Positions 17,116 to 25,261 of a stretch of 64,000 nt of DNA are shown one piece after another; position 1 is the first letter of the stretch; every line of letters begins with the position of its first letter. Below the pieces are notes generated by a model that saw only the letters and a list, made by a program, of their open reading frames with translations, was not told where the DNA came from and did not search any database. The stretch lies in contig NZ_JAHPIV010000006.1 of NCBI RefSeq assembly GCF_019039105.1, positions 1 to 64,000 of the forward strand. Reading direction: 5' to 3'. The stretch comes from Desertibacillus haloalkaliphilus (lineage in GTDB: Bacteria > Bacillota > Bacilli > Bacillales > KJ1-10-99). The translations under genes were made by a program, and so were the position numbers.

Positions 17116-18105
17116 CTAAGACAACGGATCGCGCATCAATGGAAGTGTTAGGCAGTGAATGGCTCCACCTGCTTTTTCAAACTCTGATACATCAACAGCA
17201 ATGACCTCTAATCCATGCTGTTCAAGCAATCTCATTGTGTTCACCCCTGAAGCTGGACAGACAACTTTACCGGGCGCAATTGGTAGGACGTTAATTGCTA
17301 ACAAAGGCTCATTGGGGTCGACATGCAAAAGCTCAAAGCCCATTTGATGAAGCTCATCTAAAAACCAGAACGGCAATAATGATTTATTTACGAGCGCTTT
17401 TTGACGGTCCAACAACAAAAAAGCTTCATCTAAATGGATGATTGTGGATGGCAAATCAATCGAGATTAATTCGATATTTTGTACAGAAAGGACGTTTCGC
17501 AATTGTTCAATCCCACTTTTATTCACGCGTTCGGAGCGACCAATCAGGGCTGTTTGATTATCTAACATTGTAAAACTACCCCCTTCAACGAAACCATCCC
17601 CCTGAATGCACCCTAAGATTGGCATTCCTAATTGACTATAGGTTTTCGTTGCATGTAACGTTTCACCGTATCTGAGGTACAATGCGAGGCGCGGCAGTAT
17701 CACCCCACCAGGAATCACCATCCCTAAATCTCTAGTAAACATCCGCTCCGGCCAATCGGTTGTGATTCCCTCTAAATAGACAACCTCAATCCCTTCATTT
17801 TGTAGTACTTGAACGAGACTGTCATGTTGCGACTGCATGAGATTCAAATTAGGTGGTGAGCTCGTATTGCTACCAGGAGTTCTTCCTTTGATATCACCAC
17901 TTAACACTGATCCCGCTTCGATTTGCTTCGCATTACGTGGCAAATTGAAAATTTCCTGGCCAGGACGATGCATTAACACTTTCTTCACATTCCCGATATC
18001 ATTGGGGACGCCCCAGTTTTCACCCCAGACTTCCTCTAATAATGTCTTATCATGGAACGGCTCGCTCACAATACTTCTAGACTGATACCGATTAGCACTA
18101 CCCAT
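17116..18105 (-). CDS. arginine deiminase/DDAH-type amidinotransferase-fold hydrolase
   Basis: 329 aa. The guanidino-group-modifying fold is indicated by MFTRDLGMVI (Asp after FTR), GDGFVEGGSF (Glu), IHLDEAFLLL (His/Asp) and the C-terminal GGAIHCLTLPL (catalytic Cys). Such enzymes hydrolyse arginine, methylarginines or agmatine-like substrates; the true substrate is unknown. The start ATG 18105 has GGGAG 8 nt upstream. The next genes on this strand are unrelated, so it is probably monocistronic. Confidence 0.8.
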   Translation of the reverse strand: MGSANRYQSRSIVSEPFHDKTLLEEVWGENWGVPNDIGNVKKVLMHRPGQEIFNLPRNAKQIEAGSVLSGDIKGRTPGSNTSSPPNLNLMQSQHDSLVQVLQNEGIEVVYLEGITTDWPERMFTRDLGMVIPGGVILPRLALYLRYGETLHATKTYSQLGMPILGCIQGDGFVEGGSFTMLDNQTALIGRSERVNKSGIEQLRNVLSVQNIELISIDLPSTIIHLDEAFLLLDRQKALVNKSLLPFWFLDELHQMGFELLHVDPNEPLLAINVLPIAPGKVVCPASGVNTMRLLEQHGLEVIAVDVSEFEKAGGAIHCLTLPLMRDPLS

Positions 18106-18197
18106 ATCGATCACTCCCTGCGTAACTGAAATTTTACATAGTTACACTTAGGATTCCCTAAAAATAGGTGAGTTATTAACAGGTAGGAGTACCTTGG

Positions 18198-18233
18198 TGG
18201 TGCCTGGCACCTACTATTGGGTGCCAGGCACCA
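18198..18233. repeat. REP doublet at the 3' end of the RAYT gene
   Basis: T-centred palindrome at 18199 and A-centred palindrome at 18220 (21 bp apart), the reverse order to most copies. The RAYT stop codon (18214-18216) lies between them. Confidence 0.9.
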
Positions 18234-18768
18234 CATTAGTTCGTTCAACATACTTTTGGTAGTTGATTGGTTGTGGATAAGGAAAATATGAGAGAATTTT
18301 ATTGGTTGTAATATGGGGGTTGTGTTCTTTATAAATGTACGTGCGGTAACTGCTCCAATGGTAATGCTCTGCTTTTTCAACCATATTTGCAGAAAGAGGA
18401 TTCAGATGAATGTATTTACTCACATCGATTTCATACAACCTTGAATCGATCAGTTCAGCACCATAACGTCCTTGAAAAACGTGACCACTTAACTGATACT
18501 TCTGATTAAAATATTTTGCGTAAATAGTATTTAGTTGCAGCATGATTTGACTAATGGGGTCTTCAATCGTTTGTAATTGGAGGTGGATATGATTCGTCAT
18601 GAGGCAATAGGCATGGAGTTCGAAGGGGAATTTTAACCTTGTTTGCTCGAGAAAATCTAAATAGGCATAGCGATCATCATCATCTAAAAACAATTCAGAT
18701 CGTCGATTTCCACGCTTTGTTATATGATACATCGCATGCGGAAACCAGACTCTTTGCTTTCTTACCAT
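18214..18768 (-). CDS. REP-associated tyrosine transposase (RAYT), Y1/HUH type
   Basis: 184 aa. Starts MVRKQRVWFPHAMYHITKRG (GNRR motif), then the histidine motif CLMTNHIHLQL and the catalytic-Tyr region DVSKYIHLNPLSANMV. These identify the Y1 single-strand transposase family that includes TnpA_REP. The start ATG 18768 follows AGAGGTG; the TTG at 18786 lies upstream of it. The last codons (N-V-V-P-G-T-Q) are encoded by the REP palindrome, so gene and repeat are physically joined. It probably acts on the REP doublets spread through 6-43 kb; it appears intact. Confidence 0.85.
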   Translation of the reverse strand: MVRKQRVWFPHAMYHITKRGNRRSELFLDDDDRYAYLDFLEQTRLKFPFELHAYCLMTNHIHLQLQTIEDPISQIMLQLNTIYAKYFNQKYQLSGHVFQGRYGAELIDSRLYEIDVSKYIHLNPLSANMVEKAEHYHWSSYRTYIYKEHNPHITTNKILSYFPYPQPINYQKYVERTNVVPGTQ

Positions 18769-18877
18769 AACGACACCTCTATTCAATTTTTAATTTTCAA
18801 AATAAATAGGTTGGAAAATGTCCTTTTGTGAGGATTTTATGCGGAGAGGCCCCCTTACGAGAAGGCATGCTCGGGGG

Positions 18878-19159
18878 TTAGTCTAAATGATGTCTTGCTT
18901 TCAACTTCTGAATCGCAGCTAAAACCTTATCCAAATCAGACAAGCCATTTGGTTCACTCGGATTTGGCGTCGTTAAAATATGGGCAACCCTGCGATAATT
19001 GATCGTCGTCCCGTATCTCATTAAAACGTAAATAGCATGTTCTGTCTGACCATCTTCACGCCAATCAACTTCACCATAACACACACGATAATAGCTATCA
19101 GCGCTATGCTGAGGCGCATAAACCTCAATAAAATCAATTGGTTCTTTATGGACAGCCAT
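18878..19159 (-). CDS. hypothetical 93-aa protein
   Basis: Soluble, mixed alpha/beta, with no recognised motif (EPIDFIEVYAPQHSADSYYR, YVLMRYGTTINYRRVA). AAAGGGGTGAGAG precedes the ATG. It stands alone between the RAYT and GntP genes. Codon use looks normal, so it is probably a real gene. Confidence 0.6.
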   Translation of the reverse strand: MAVHKEPIDFIEVYAPQHSADSYYRVCYGEVDWREDGQTEHAIYVLMRYGTTINYRRVAHILTTPNPSEPNGLSDLDKVLAAIQKLKARHHLD

Positions 19160-19259
19160 TCTCTCACCCCTTTCATGATATAGTCACTTACTCGTTACAG
19201 ATAATTCATTCGACAATGTTTTAGCTTTTCCTTTATTTTTTTATTGGGTACTATTATTG

Positions 19260-19293
19260 GGTGCCAGGCACCTCCTTAATGGTGCCTGGCACC
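19260..19293. repeat. REP doublet
   Basis: Palindromes at 19260 (A) and 19281 (T), 21 bp apart, 20 bp beyond the GntP stop codon. Confidence 0.9.
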
Positions 19294-19312
19294 CTCCTTC
19301 CTCCTCCTTCCT

Positions 19313-20596
19313 CTAGTAGATTCCGATACTTGCTAAAACAATGGCTGGTATAAGCGACAATATCGGGATCGCAATCGCAATAACGGCAATGTCCTTATAA
19401 CACTCCTTGTGGGTCATACTTGTAACAGCTAACAAGGTTAAGAGTGCGCCGTTATGTGGGAGTGCATCCAGGCCACCTGACGCAATCGAAGCGATCCGGT
19501 GAAAAGCTTCTGGGGACATCCCAATCGCGTGAGCCAACTCATAATACCTCGCTCCTAAGGCATCGAGGGTGATCCCGAGACCACCTGACGCTGATCCGGT
19601 TGCCCCCGCGATGACATTCGTTGAAACCGACAATGAAATCAACGGGTTTCCTTGCATACTTAAAAGCGAGTTAGCCAACCGTTCAAAGGCCGGAACAGCT
19701 TGAACCACGGTTCCAAATCCAACTGCAGCACACGTATTAATTATCGCTGTCACTGAGCCAACAGCTCCACTGTTCATTGCCGGTATAAATCCTTTCGCCT
19801 TTTTCAGATTGAAAAGCAAAATAAGGACAATCCCTGTAATCAACGAGATGATGATATCCCACTGCAATATATTTAACGTAAAAACAACGACCGCCAACGG
19901 TAATAGTGAGACCAAAACATGTGGATCTTTACCATCATTTTCAACCTTTACTTCATCTTTTGGCGGCGTATATGTCTCCCCCGCTTGAACGAGCTTTTTT
20001 TCACGCCATTTTAAGTAGGAAAACCCGAGCCCAAACATAAAGACTGCCGCTGAAAGTCCCATGATCGGCGCTGCTGCGGCTGTTGTATTGAAATATTCCA
20101 TCGGGATTAAATTTTGAATTTGTGGCGCCCCTGGAAGTGCAGTCATCGTAAACGTAAAGGCCCCTAACCCAAACGTTGCGGGAATTAACCGTCTCGGTAA
20201 GTTCGCCTCACGGAACAAAGATAGAGCTAAAGGATAGATCGCAAAAATCGCGACAAAAACACTTACGCCACCATAAGTTAAGACCGCTGAAGCAATAACT
20301 ACGCCTAAAATCGCTTGCTTTGGACCAATTAATTTTGTAATTCCGATGGCCACTGAACGTGCCATACCTGTAAACTCCATTAACTTTCCAAAAATCGCCC
20401 CAAGCATAAAGACTGGGAACCATGTTTTTGCAAAGTTAACGAACCCCTCCATGTAAGGACCAGTGTAGGTTTCTAGTAAATCTAACCCACCAAAAATTGC
20501 AACAATACCGGCACAGATGGGTGCCATCCAGATAATCGACCACCCTCTGTACGCTAGAATCATGATTAAAGCCAAACCAAGAAAAATCCCTAACAT
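19313..20596 (-). CDS. GntP-family permease
   Basis: 427 aa, about 12 membrane helices, starting MLGIFLGLALIMILAYRG. The order of conserved segments (FMLGAIFGKLMEFTGMA, LTYGGVSVFVAIFAIYPL, NVIAGATGSASGGLG, ASGGLDALPHNGALLTLL) matches the GntP gluconate/hydroxyacid:H+ symporter family. The substrate is likely an organic acid. The start ATG 20596 has GGGGGGAT upstream; the frame continues to 20626 only because it reads REP sequence. Confidence 0.85.
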   Translation of the reverse strand: MLGIFLGLALIMILAYRGWSIIWMAPICAGIVAIFGGLDLLETYTGPYMEGFVNFAKTWFPVFMLGAIFGKLMEFTGMARSVAIGITKLIGPKQAILGVVIASAVLTYGGVSVFVAIFAIYPLALSLFREANLPRRLIPATFGLGAFTFTMTALPGAPQIQNLIPMEYFNTTAAAAPIMGLSAAVFMFGLGFSYLKWREKKLVQAGETYTPPKDEVKVENDGKDPHVLVSLLPLAVVVFTLNILQWDIIISLITGIVLILLFNLKKAKGFIPAMNSGAVGSVTAIINTCAAVGFGTVVQAVPAFERLANSLLSMQGNPLISLSVSTNVIAGATGSASGGLGITLDALGARYYELAHAIGMSPEAFHRIASIASGGLDALPHNGALLTLLAVTSMTHKECYKDIAVIAIAIPILSLIPAIVLASIGIY

Positions 20597-20614
20597 CGTA
20601 TCCCCCCTTGGTGT

Positions 20615-20648
20615 GGTGCCAGGCACCTCTCATTTGGTGCCTGGCACC
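20615..20648. repeat. REP doublet
   Basis: Palindromes at 20615 (A) and 20636 (T), 21 bp apart, immediately upstream of the GntP RBS. Confidence 0.9.
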
Positions 20649-21040
20649 CTAAATGCGAACCAAATTGACAACGCTTACACATTTTGCGAATACTGGATAA
20701 GTAACTTGTTAACATCAAATAATTAAGGTAATTTATGTCTTGTTGAGGTTGTCGAGTTGAATTTTCTAAGTAATCTTCTTCTCTACCAACAGAACAGTTG
20801 GCGTGATATGAAAACTGAAACCGGTTATACATATACACCACTATCCTCGAAAAAGAAGAAAAGTCCTCCCCTGCGTTGCAGCCTGCACTTCTCAGCTAAC
20901 AAATTGCTGATTCATTCTCTCTCACTCATAAAGTCAACACCGCCCTTCCAAAACGAAATTCATTAGGAAGTTATCAAACTAAAAACCTTGTATTATAAAA
21001 CATAGTACGAGTAGTGCTGATTCATGCTATCTTTTTGTAG
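20649..21040. other. gene-free stretch upstream of gntP-like gene
   Basis: About 390 bp without a convincing ORF or RNA signal on either strand. It should hold the promoter of the GntP gene; no clear -35/-10 pair was identified. Confidence 0.4.
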
Positions 21041-21074
21041 GGTGCCAGGCACCTCCTCAATGGTGCCTGGCACC
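21041..21074. repeat. REP doublet
   Basis: Palindromes at 21041 (A) and 21062 (T), 21 bp apart, ending 12 bp before the -35 box of the antitoxin RNA promoter. Confidence 0.9.
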
Positions 21075-21085
21075 GCTTCTCGCTG

Positions 21086-21115
21086 TTGCACCGTTAAATG
21101 AAGTTCATGTATAAT
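21086..21115 (+). promoter_or_regulatory. promoter of antitoxin RNA
   Basis: TTGCAC (21086-21091), 18-bp spacer, TATAAT (21110-21115). The same boxes with the same spacing occur at 49945-49974 in front of the second locus. Confidence 0.6.
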
Positions 21116-21121
21116 ATGGCT

Positions 21122-21277
21122 ATAATCAGCGTAAAAATAAAAAAGACCGAGTGCGGGTAACACTCGGTCAATGCAACTACATGCCGCATGAAGAGCGGCG
21201 GCCTAAAAAGTATAGCAGCATTTTTTGAAAAGTAACCACCTTACTCTTTGGTCGAGAGCGGAAAGGGGTTACTTTTT
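21122..21277 (+). ncRNA. candidate type I antitoxin RNA
   Basis: Transcribed towards the convergent holin-like toxin gene. It contains the stem GACCGAGTG/CACTCGGTC (21145-21169) and a GCCGC...GCGGC hairpin, both conserved at 50004-50060. It ends in the AAAAGTAACC...GGTTACTTTT terminator (about 21227-21277) that overlaps the toxin 3' end. Convergent overlap at the 3' ends is the TxpA/RatA arrangement. Boundaries are estimates. Confidence 0.6.
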
Positions 21278-21382
21278 CTTTCTACTGATGACAAGCGCAA
21301 TAACTGCCACAATCGCTGTTAACGCTGTAGCTAAAAAAGCGCCAAATTGAAAGAGCATACTCATCGCTTCATACGTCACCAT
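21269..21382 (-). CDS. putative holin-like toxin (type I TA)
   Basis: 37 aa. It starts MVTYEAMSMLFQFGAF, has one membrane helix and ends in a basic tail (SRKKK), which matches the small Hol_Tox/TxpA-type toxins that insert in the membrane. AAAGGGGGTG precedes the ATG and an extended -10 (TGCTAAAAT) lies about 70 bp upstream. It is converged upon by the antitoxin RNA at 21122. Confidence 0.75.
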   Translation of the reverse strand: MVTYEAMSMLFQFGAFLATALTAIVAVIALVISRKKK

Positions 21383-21529
21383 CTGATAACACCCCCTTTC
21401 AATCAGGGAGTGCCAACCACCCATCCGCCATTATGCAGTTGCTAATTTGATTTTAGCACATACGTTCGTGTTTTTCTATAAATATAATGACAACCTATAT
21501 TAATTAGGAATAATATACCAATCATTTTT

Positions 21530-21583
21530 GGTGCCAGGCACCCCAACACAGGTGCCTGGCACCACACATCGGCACCACACATC
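21530..21583. repeat. REP doublet with 13-bp edge duplication
   Basis: Palindromes at 21530 (A) and 21551 (T), 21 bp apart. The right edge GGCACCACACATC is duplicated in tandem (21558-21570, 21571-21583). Confidence 0.9.
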
Positions 21584-21660
21584 CATCCCTTCATACATAT
21601 TCCTAAAAGTCCGTTGGCATAATAAGTATTAAACAACCTAATTCATAAGGAGGAGACATT

Positions 21661-22206
21661 ATGAAAAAGGCATTTATCGTTGGTCTCACTGCCATGATGC
21701 TAACCGCTTGCGGAGGTGAAACTCCTGTGGAAGAAGACAATGACCCGATAGAAACAGAAACACCAGAGGTGGATGAAGCGACTGAAGTCGAACCTGAGAT
21801 GGAGGAAGATACAGCGGCAGAAGGGGAATTTTATCAGGAATTTAACGAGGAAATTGCTGACACCGAAAACATTCGTGCCACATTAATGAGTGTTGAAAAG
21901 GTGGTTGATGAAACTTGGGATGATGAACGGATCTTAGTCACATTCGAAGTAGAAAATAAAATGGAAGACACGATCGAAGTACAGGCGCGAGAGGTCTCTG
22001 CCGACAACCGGATGATTGATCAATCCATGTTATCGATGAGCCAAGAAGTTTCAGGCGGCAAACTTGCAGATGCTGTATTAACGATTCAAAACTATGATGG
22101 TGACCTTCCTGATATTGAAGACAATATTGAGATGATCCTCCATATCTTCTCTTGGGATGATTATGATTTTACAGAACAGCATGACGTTCACATTGATTTA
22201 AACTAA
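21661..22206 (+). CDS. lipoprotein, DUF5067-like
   Basis: 181 aa. Lipobox LTAC at residues 14-17, a very acidic spacer to about residue 60, then a beta-rich domain (ILVTFEVENKMEDTIEVQAREV, DNRMIDQSMLSMSQEV) of the kind found in DUF5067 and related Ig-like lipoproteins. AAGGAGGAG precedes the ATG. The role is unknown. Confidence 0.7.
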   Translation: MKKAFIVGLTAMMLTACGGETPVEEDNDPIETETPEVDEATEVEPEMEEDTAAEGEFYQEFNEEIADTENIRATLMSVEKVVDETWDDERILVTFEVENKMEDTIEVQAREVSADNRMIDQSMLSMSQEVSGGKLADAVLTIQNYDGDLPDIEDNIEMILHIFSWDDYDFTEQHDVHIDLN

Positions 22207-22246
22207 AAAAAGTGGTGCAGACACCTTCGTGCCTGCACCACTTTTT
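22205..22246. terminator. bidirectional terminator
   Basis: AAAAAGTGGTGCAG / CTGCACCACTTTTT stem between the convergent lipoprotein and serA-like genes. Confidence 0.8.
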
Positions 22247-22252
22247 GTTTTA

Positions 22253-23452
22253 TTAAGAAATGATATGTGCTGTTACCATGCCTTCAATTTGATTGATGTT
22301 TTCTTCTAGCTTAGGAATTACATCGCCGTTTACATCATTTTCAATATCAATGATCGTATACGCGTAATCGCCACGGCTACGGTTGACCATGTCAGCGATG
22401 TTCAAGTTAAAGCTAGAGATTGATGCAGTGATCTGCCCAACCATGTTTGGAACGTTTTTGTGGAATGCCGCCACACGTTTTTTCCCTGTGTAAGGAAGAG
22501 ACGCGTTTGGAAAGTTCACTGAGTTTTTAACGTTTCCTGTTTCAAGAAATTCCTTCACTTGGCGCGCTGCCATAACCGCACAATTTTCCTCAGACTCTTT
22601 CGTAGATGCACCAAGGTGTGGGATCGGAACTGCATTTTCCATTTTTAGGATATTTTCATTTGGGAAATCGGTAATATACTTACCTACAATGCCACCCTCA
22701 AGAGCAACGGCCATATCCTCTTCATTCACAAGCTCACCGCGTGAGAAGTTTAAAATATGAACGCCTGGTTTCATAAGGCCGAATGTTTCTTCGTTAAACA
22801 TGCCGCCAGTTTTTTCAGTGAACGGAACGTGTACTGTGATGTAATCAGCGTTCGCAAACACCTCTTCGATTGACATCGCACGTTGGACATTTCGAGACAA
22901 GTTCCAAGCCGTATCAACAGAAATGAACGGATCAAAGCCGATAACGTCCATATCTAAGTCAAGTGCATCATTGGCAACAAGTGCACCGATTGCACCTAAA
23001 CCAATGACACCAAGTGTTTTTCCTTTAATTTCTTTACCAACGAACTGTTTCTTACCTGATTCAACTAGCTTTGGCACTTGGTCCCCTTCACCTTCTAATG
23101 TTTTTGTCCAGGCGACACCGTCAAATAGGTTACGAGATGATGCCATTAATGTCGTTAGGACAAGCTCTTTAACAGCATTGGCATTAGCGCCAGGAGTGTT
23201 AAATACAACAATCCCTTCTTCTGTACACTTGTCTACCGGAATGTTATTCACACCCGCGCCCGCACGTGCGATTGCTTTTAAGTTATCGCCGAATTCCATC
23301 TCATGCATGTTATAGCTACGAAGAAGGTAAGCATCTGGATTCTCACTGTCATTGTCGATCGTATAGTGATCATTGAATACATTTAGACCACGTTCTGCAA
23401 TATTATTCAATGTTTTAATTGTTTTTACTTTCTCTAAAGTTAGTGTGCTCAT
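22253..23452 (-). CDS. serA: D-3-phosphoglycerate dehydrogenase, short ACT-containing form
   Basis: 399 aa. The substrate-binding domain is split by a Rossmann fold (GVIGLGAIGALVANDA, about 150-165). Catalytic Arg (FSRGELVNEEDM), Glu (TDFPNENI) and His (IPHLGASTKESEENC) are visible. A C-terminal ACT domain follows (about 325-399). It catalyses the first step of serine synthesis from 3-phosphoglycerate and so feeds one-carbon metabolism. The family shares its fold with other 2-hydroxyacid dehydrogenases, but the ACT domain and the upstream ZTP-type riboswitch favour SerA. Confidence 0.85.
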   Translation of the reverse strand: MSTLTLEKVKTIKTLNNIAERGLNVFNDHYTIDNDSENPDAYLLRSYNMHEMEFGDNLKAIARAGAGVNNIPVDKCTEEGIVVFNTPGANANAVKELVLTTLMASSRNLFDGVAWTKTLEGEGDQVPKLVESGKKQFVGKEIKGKTLGVIGLGAIGALVANDALDLDMDVIGFDPFISVDTAWNLSRNVQRAMSIEEVFANADYITVHVPFTEKTGGMFNEETFGLMKPGVHILNFSRGELVNEEDMAVALEGGIVGKYITDFPNENILKMENAVPIPHLGASTKESEENCAVMAARQVKEFLETGNVKNSVNFPNASLPYTGKKRVAAFHKNVPNMVGQITASISSFNLNIADMVNRSRGDYAYTIIDIENDVNGDVIPKLEENINQIEGMVTAHIIS

Positions 23453-23576
23453 AGTGAATTTCTCCTCTTTCCTTTTTTAAAATGTCTTCAAACCTAGTGA
23501 CCTTCTGCATCAATTAATTGGTTGAAATCTTGTATTTACCAATACTATTAGAATCGACCAATCCCCCCTTAATAGC

Positions 23577-23681
23577 AGAAAAAGGCAAGGGACACTTTCC
23601 CTTACCTTTGCCCAGGCGAACGGCTACGACACTATGTGCTCCCTCGCGGTTCTCCGCGTTTTCGCCAGTCACACATAGCCT
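23577..23681 (-). promoter_or_regulatory. ZMP/ZTP (pfl-type) riboswitch with terminator
   Basis: Minus strand: CTATGTG (23678-23672) pairs with CACATAG (23639-23633). They enclose GACTGGCG (23670-23663), a hairpin CGCGG-AGAA-CCGCG and AGGGAGC. Downstream CGCCTGGGCA (about 23618-23609) supplies the pseudoknot (GGCG with CGCC). These are the conserved blocks of the pfl/ZTP aptamer. A terminator stem (AAGGGA/TCCCTT, then T run; 23577-23608) directly follows, implying ligand-dependent antitermination of serA. Confidence 0.8.
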
Positions 23682-23750
23682 GTTAATTTCTTTTATCATA
23701 TCAAATTCTCTACTAACCTTCAACCCTGAATTTTCAAAAAAAAAGAAGAG

Positions 23751-23783
23751 GGTGCCTGGCACCATCGCTTGGTGCCAGGCACC
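23751..23783. repeat. REP doublet, 20-bp spacing
   Basis: T-centred palindrome at 23751 and A-centred at 23771; the only doublet with a 20-bp start-to-start distance. Confidence 0.9.
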
Positions 23784-23803
23784 CCCTATGGCACCCTCCC
23801 CTC

Positions 23804-24898
23804 TTAATAATCAGTGAAATAGCCTGAAAGTGGTACGCTCGGGATGTCATACCAACGATCAGCATCTGCCTCTAGCATTTCGCCATTGGCAATGCCTGTA
23901 AGCAACGCTTCAATGCCTTCTGTGTTCTGACGAATCAAAGCGCCTCTCGATTTTTGACCAAGGTTACCATCTCTTGTGTTTCCTGATGTTTCAAAGAAAA
24001 TCGCAGGGTGACTGTGATTTTCAGGGTTCAAATCATTATAATTCAAGCCAAGCATCATCGCTGACACGACTCCACCTTTAATATCAATTTCGTAATAGTT
24101 TCCAGGAGAACCTACATTATAACGATCAATGTTGATGTGACCGTACTTACTCAATGCATCGTACACATGAACTTGCATTTTGCGTGTGACTTCATCATAG
24201 TCTTCGATATCCGGAAGTGTTGGTCCACCCGGCGCTAGAGAAATCCCTAATGACATCGTCACTGGCTCATCAGAATCATACATCGTTTTTAAGCCTTGGT
24301 GATGAATATCAATCGCGTAATCTGGTTTAATATCAGCCCAAAATTCATAAAACGCTCGACTTTCTTTTGCTGCAAAACCATCTTCTGCCCAATCTCGGTT
24401 TAAATCAATCGAACCTTCCTCATCTTGAAGGATTGTTCGGCGGATATTCATTTCACTTCCGTCAGGGTTATACATAGGAATGAAATACATCGTTAATTCA
24501 TCCAAGATCTCTTGATACTTAGCAGATCCATTGCTTCCTAAATTTTTTAAAATCTCAAGCGTCGCTTCTGTACCATAGGGCTCGTCCCCATGAATTCGGC
24601 TCTGAACCCATACTTTCGTCGGTCCGTTCCCGACTTTTGCCACATATAAATCTCTACCTTGCTCACTTTTATCGTATTCATACTTGTCCAATTCCGCTAG
24701 CGTAAATACGTCGATCTCATTTCGACTCGTATGTACTATCCGGTCTAAACTATTGATCATGTCATCATACGTAATAATACTGTCCATACTCGTCTTTCCA
24801 TTTGTCGACGGTGCAGGACTAGCCATTGTCGCTGAAGTGAAGATTAAAACAAACACTAAAGGCAAAGCTAGTAAACTTCGAAATAAACCTGTTTTCAT
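23804..24898 (-). CDS. secreted M14-family zinc carboxypeptidase
   Basis: 364 aa. Signal peptide about 1-27. Zinc ligands are visible in the H-x-x-E motif SRIHGDEPYGTEA and in AIDIHHQGLK; a substrate-binding MYNPDGSEMNIRRT and the likely catalytic Glu in IFFETSGNTRDG follow. The start ATG 24898 follows GGGGGA. It probably removes C-terminal residues from peptides outside the cell. A second M14 enzyme lies at 40532. Confidence 0.85.
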   Translation of the reverse strand: MKTGLFRSLLALPLVFVLIFTSATMASPAPSTNGKTSMDSIITYDDMINSLDRIVHTSRNEIDVFTLAELDKYEYDKSEQGRDLYVAKVGNGPTKVWVQSRIHGDEPYGTEATLEILKNLGSNGSAKYQEILDELTMYFIPMYNPDGSEMNIRRTILQDEEGSIDLNRDWAEDGFAAKESRAFYEFWADIKPDYAIDIHHQGLKTMYDSDEPVTMSLGISLAPGGPTLPDIEDYDEVTRKMQVHVYDALSKYGHINIDRYNVGSPGNYYEIDIKGGVVSAMMLGLNYNDLNPENHSHPAIFFETSGNTRDGNLGQKSRGALIRQNTEGIEALLTGIANGEMLEADADRWYDIPSVPLSGYFTDY

Positions 24899-25194
24899 CT
24901 TAGTTCCCCCTAGAATAGAATATTGTATTAAAGCCATATCGTTTCATATCATTGAAACATGCTCCCCATTCTAGAGGTCTTATGATAAAAATGTTGTAAC
25001 AATCTGTAGAATTGGTAATTTTAGTATAATGTACTCATCTGACATCGAATAGGTGCTAGTAAACGTAGGTACACCGATTCTGTCACGGCTGTCTCCTCCC
25101 AGAAAATAGACCTTTACACCACGACTCATTCCTTACAATTGAAAAAATGCGATTCGACAAAATCTGCGTTGTTCCCCTTCCACAAAAAACAACC

Positions 25195-25255
25195 CACACC
25201 ATACAGTGTGAGTCATTTTGTGGTGCCAGGCACCCTCATGTCGGTGCCTGGCACC
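25195..25255. repeat. CACACC hairpin repeat joined to a REP doublet
   Basis: Shortened copy of the third repeat family (CACACCATACAGTGTG, 25195-25210), with ATTCGACAAAATCTGCG just upstream at 25152, then REP palindromes at 25222 (A) and 25243 (T), 21 bp apart. Confidence 0.8.
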
Positions 25256-25261
25256 CATATC

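Noticed and set aside
17012..17116. N-terminal extension of the LysM-Gmad2 protein
   Set aside because: It translates a REP doublet (VPGT...VPGT) and lies upstream of a good RBS at the ATG 17011.
20597..20626. N-terminal extension of the GntP permease
   Set aside because: Same REP-derived artefact; the RBS GGGGGGAT supports ATG 20596.
20590..20841. 83-aa minus-strand ORF upstream of the GntP gene
   Set aside because: It overlaps the GntP start and a REP doublet and shows no protein-like pattern.
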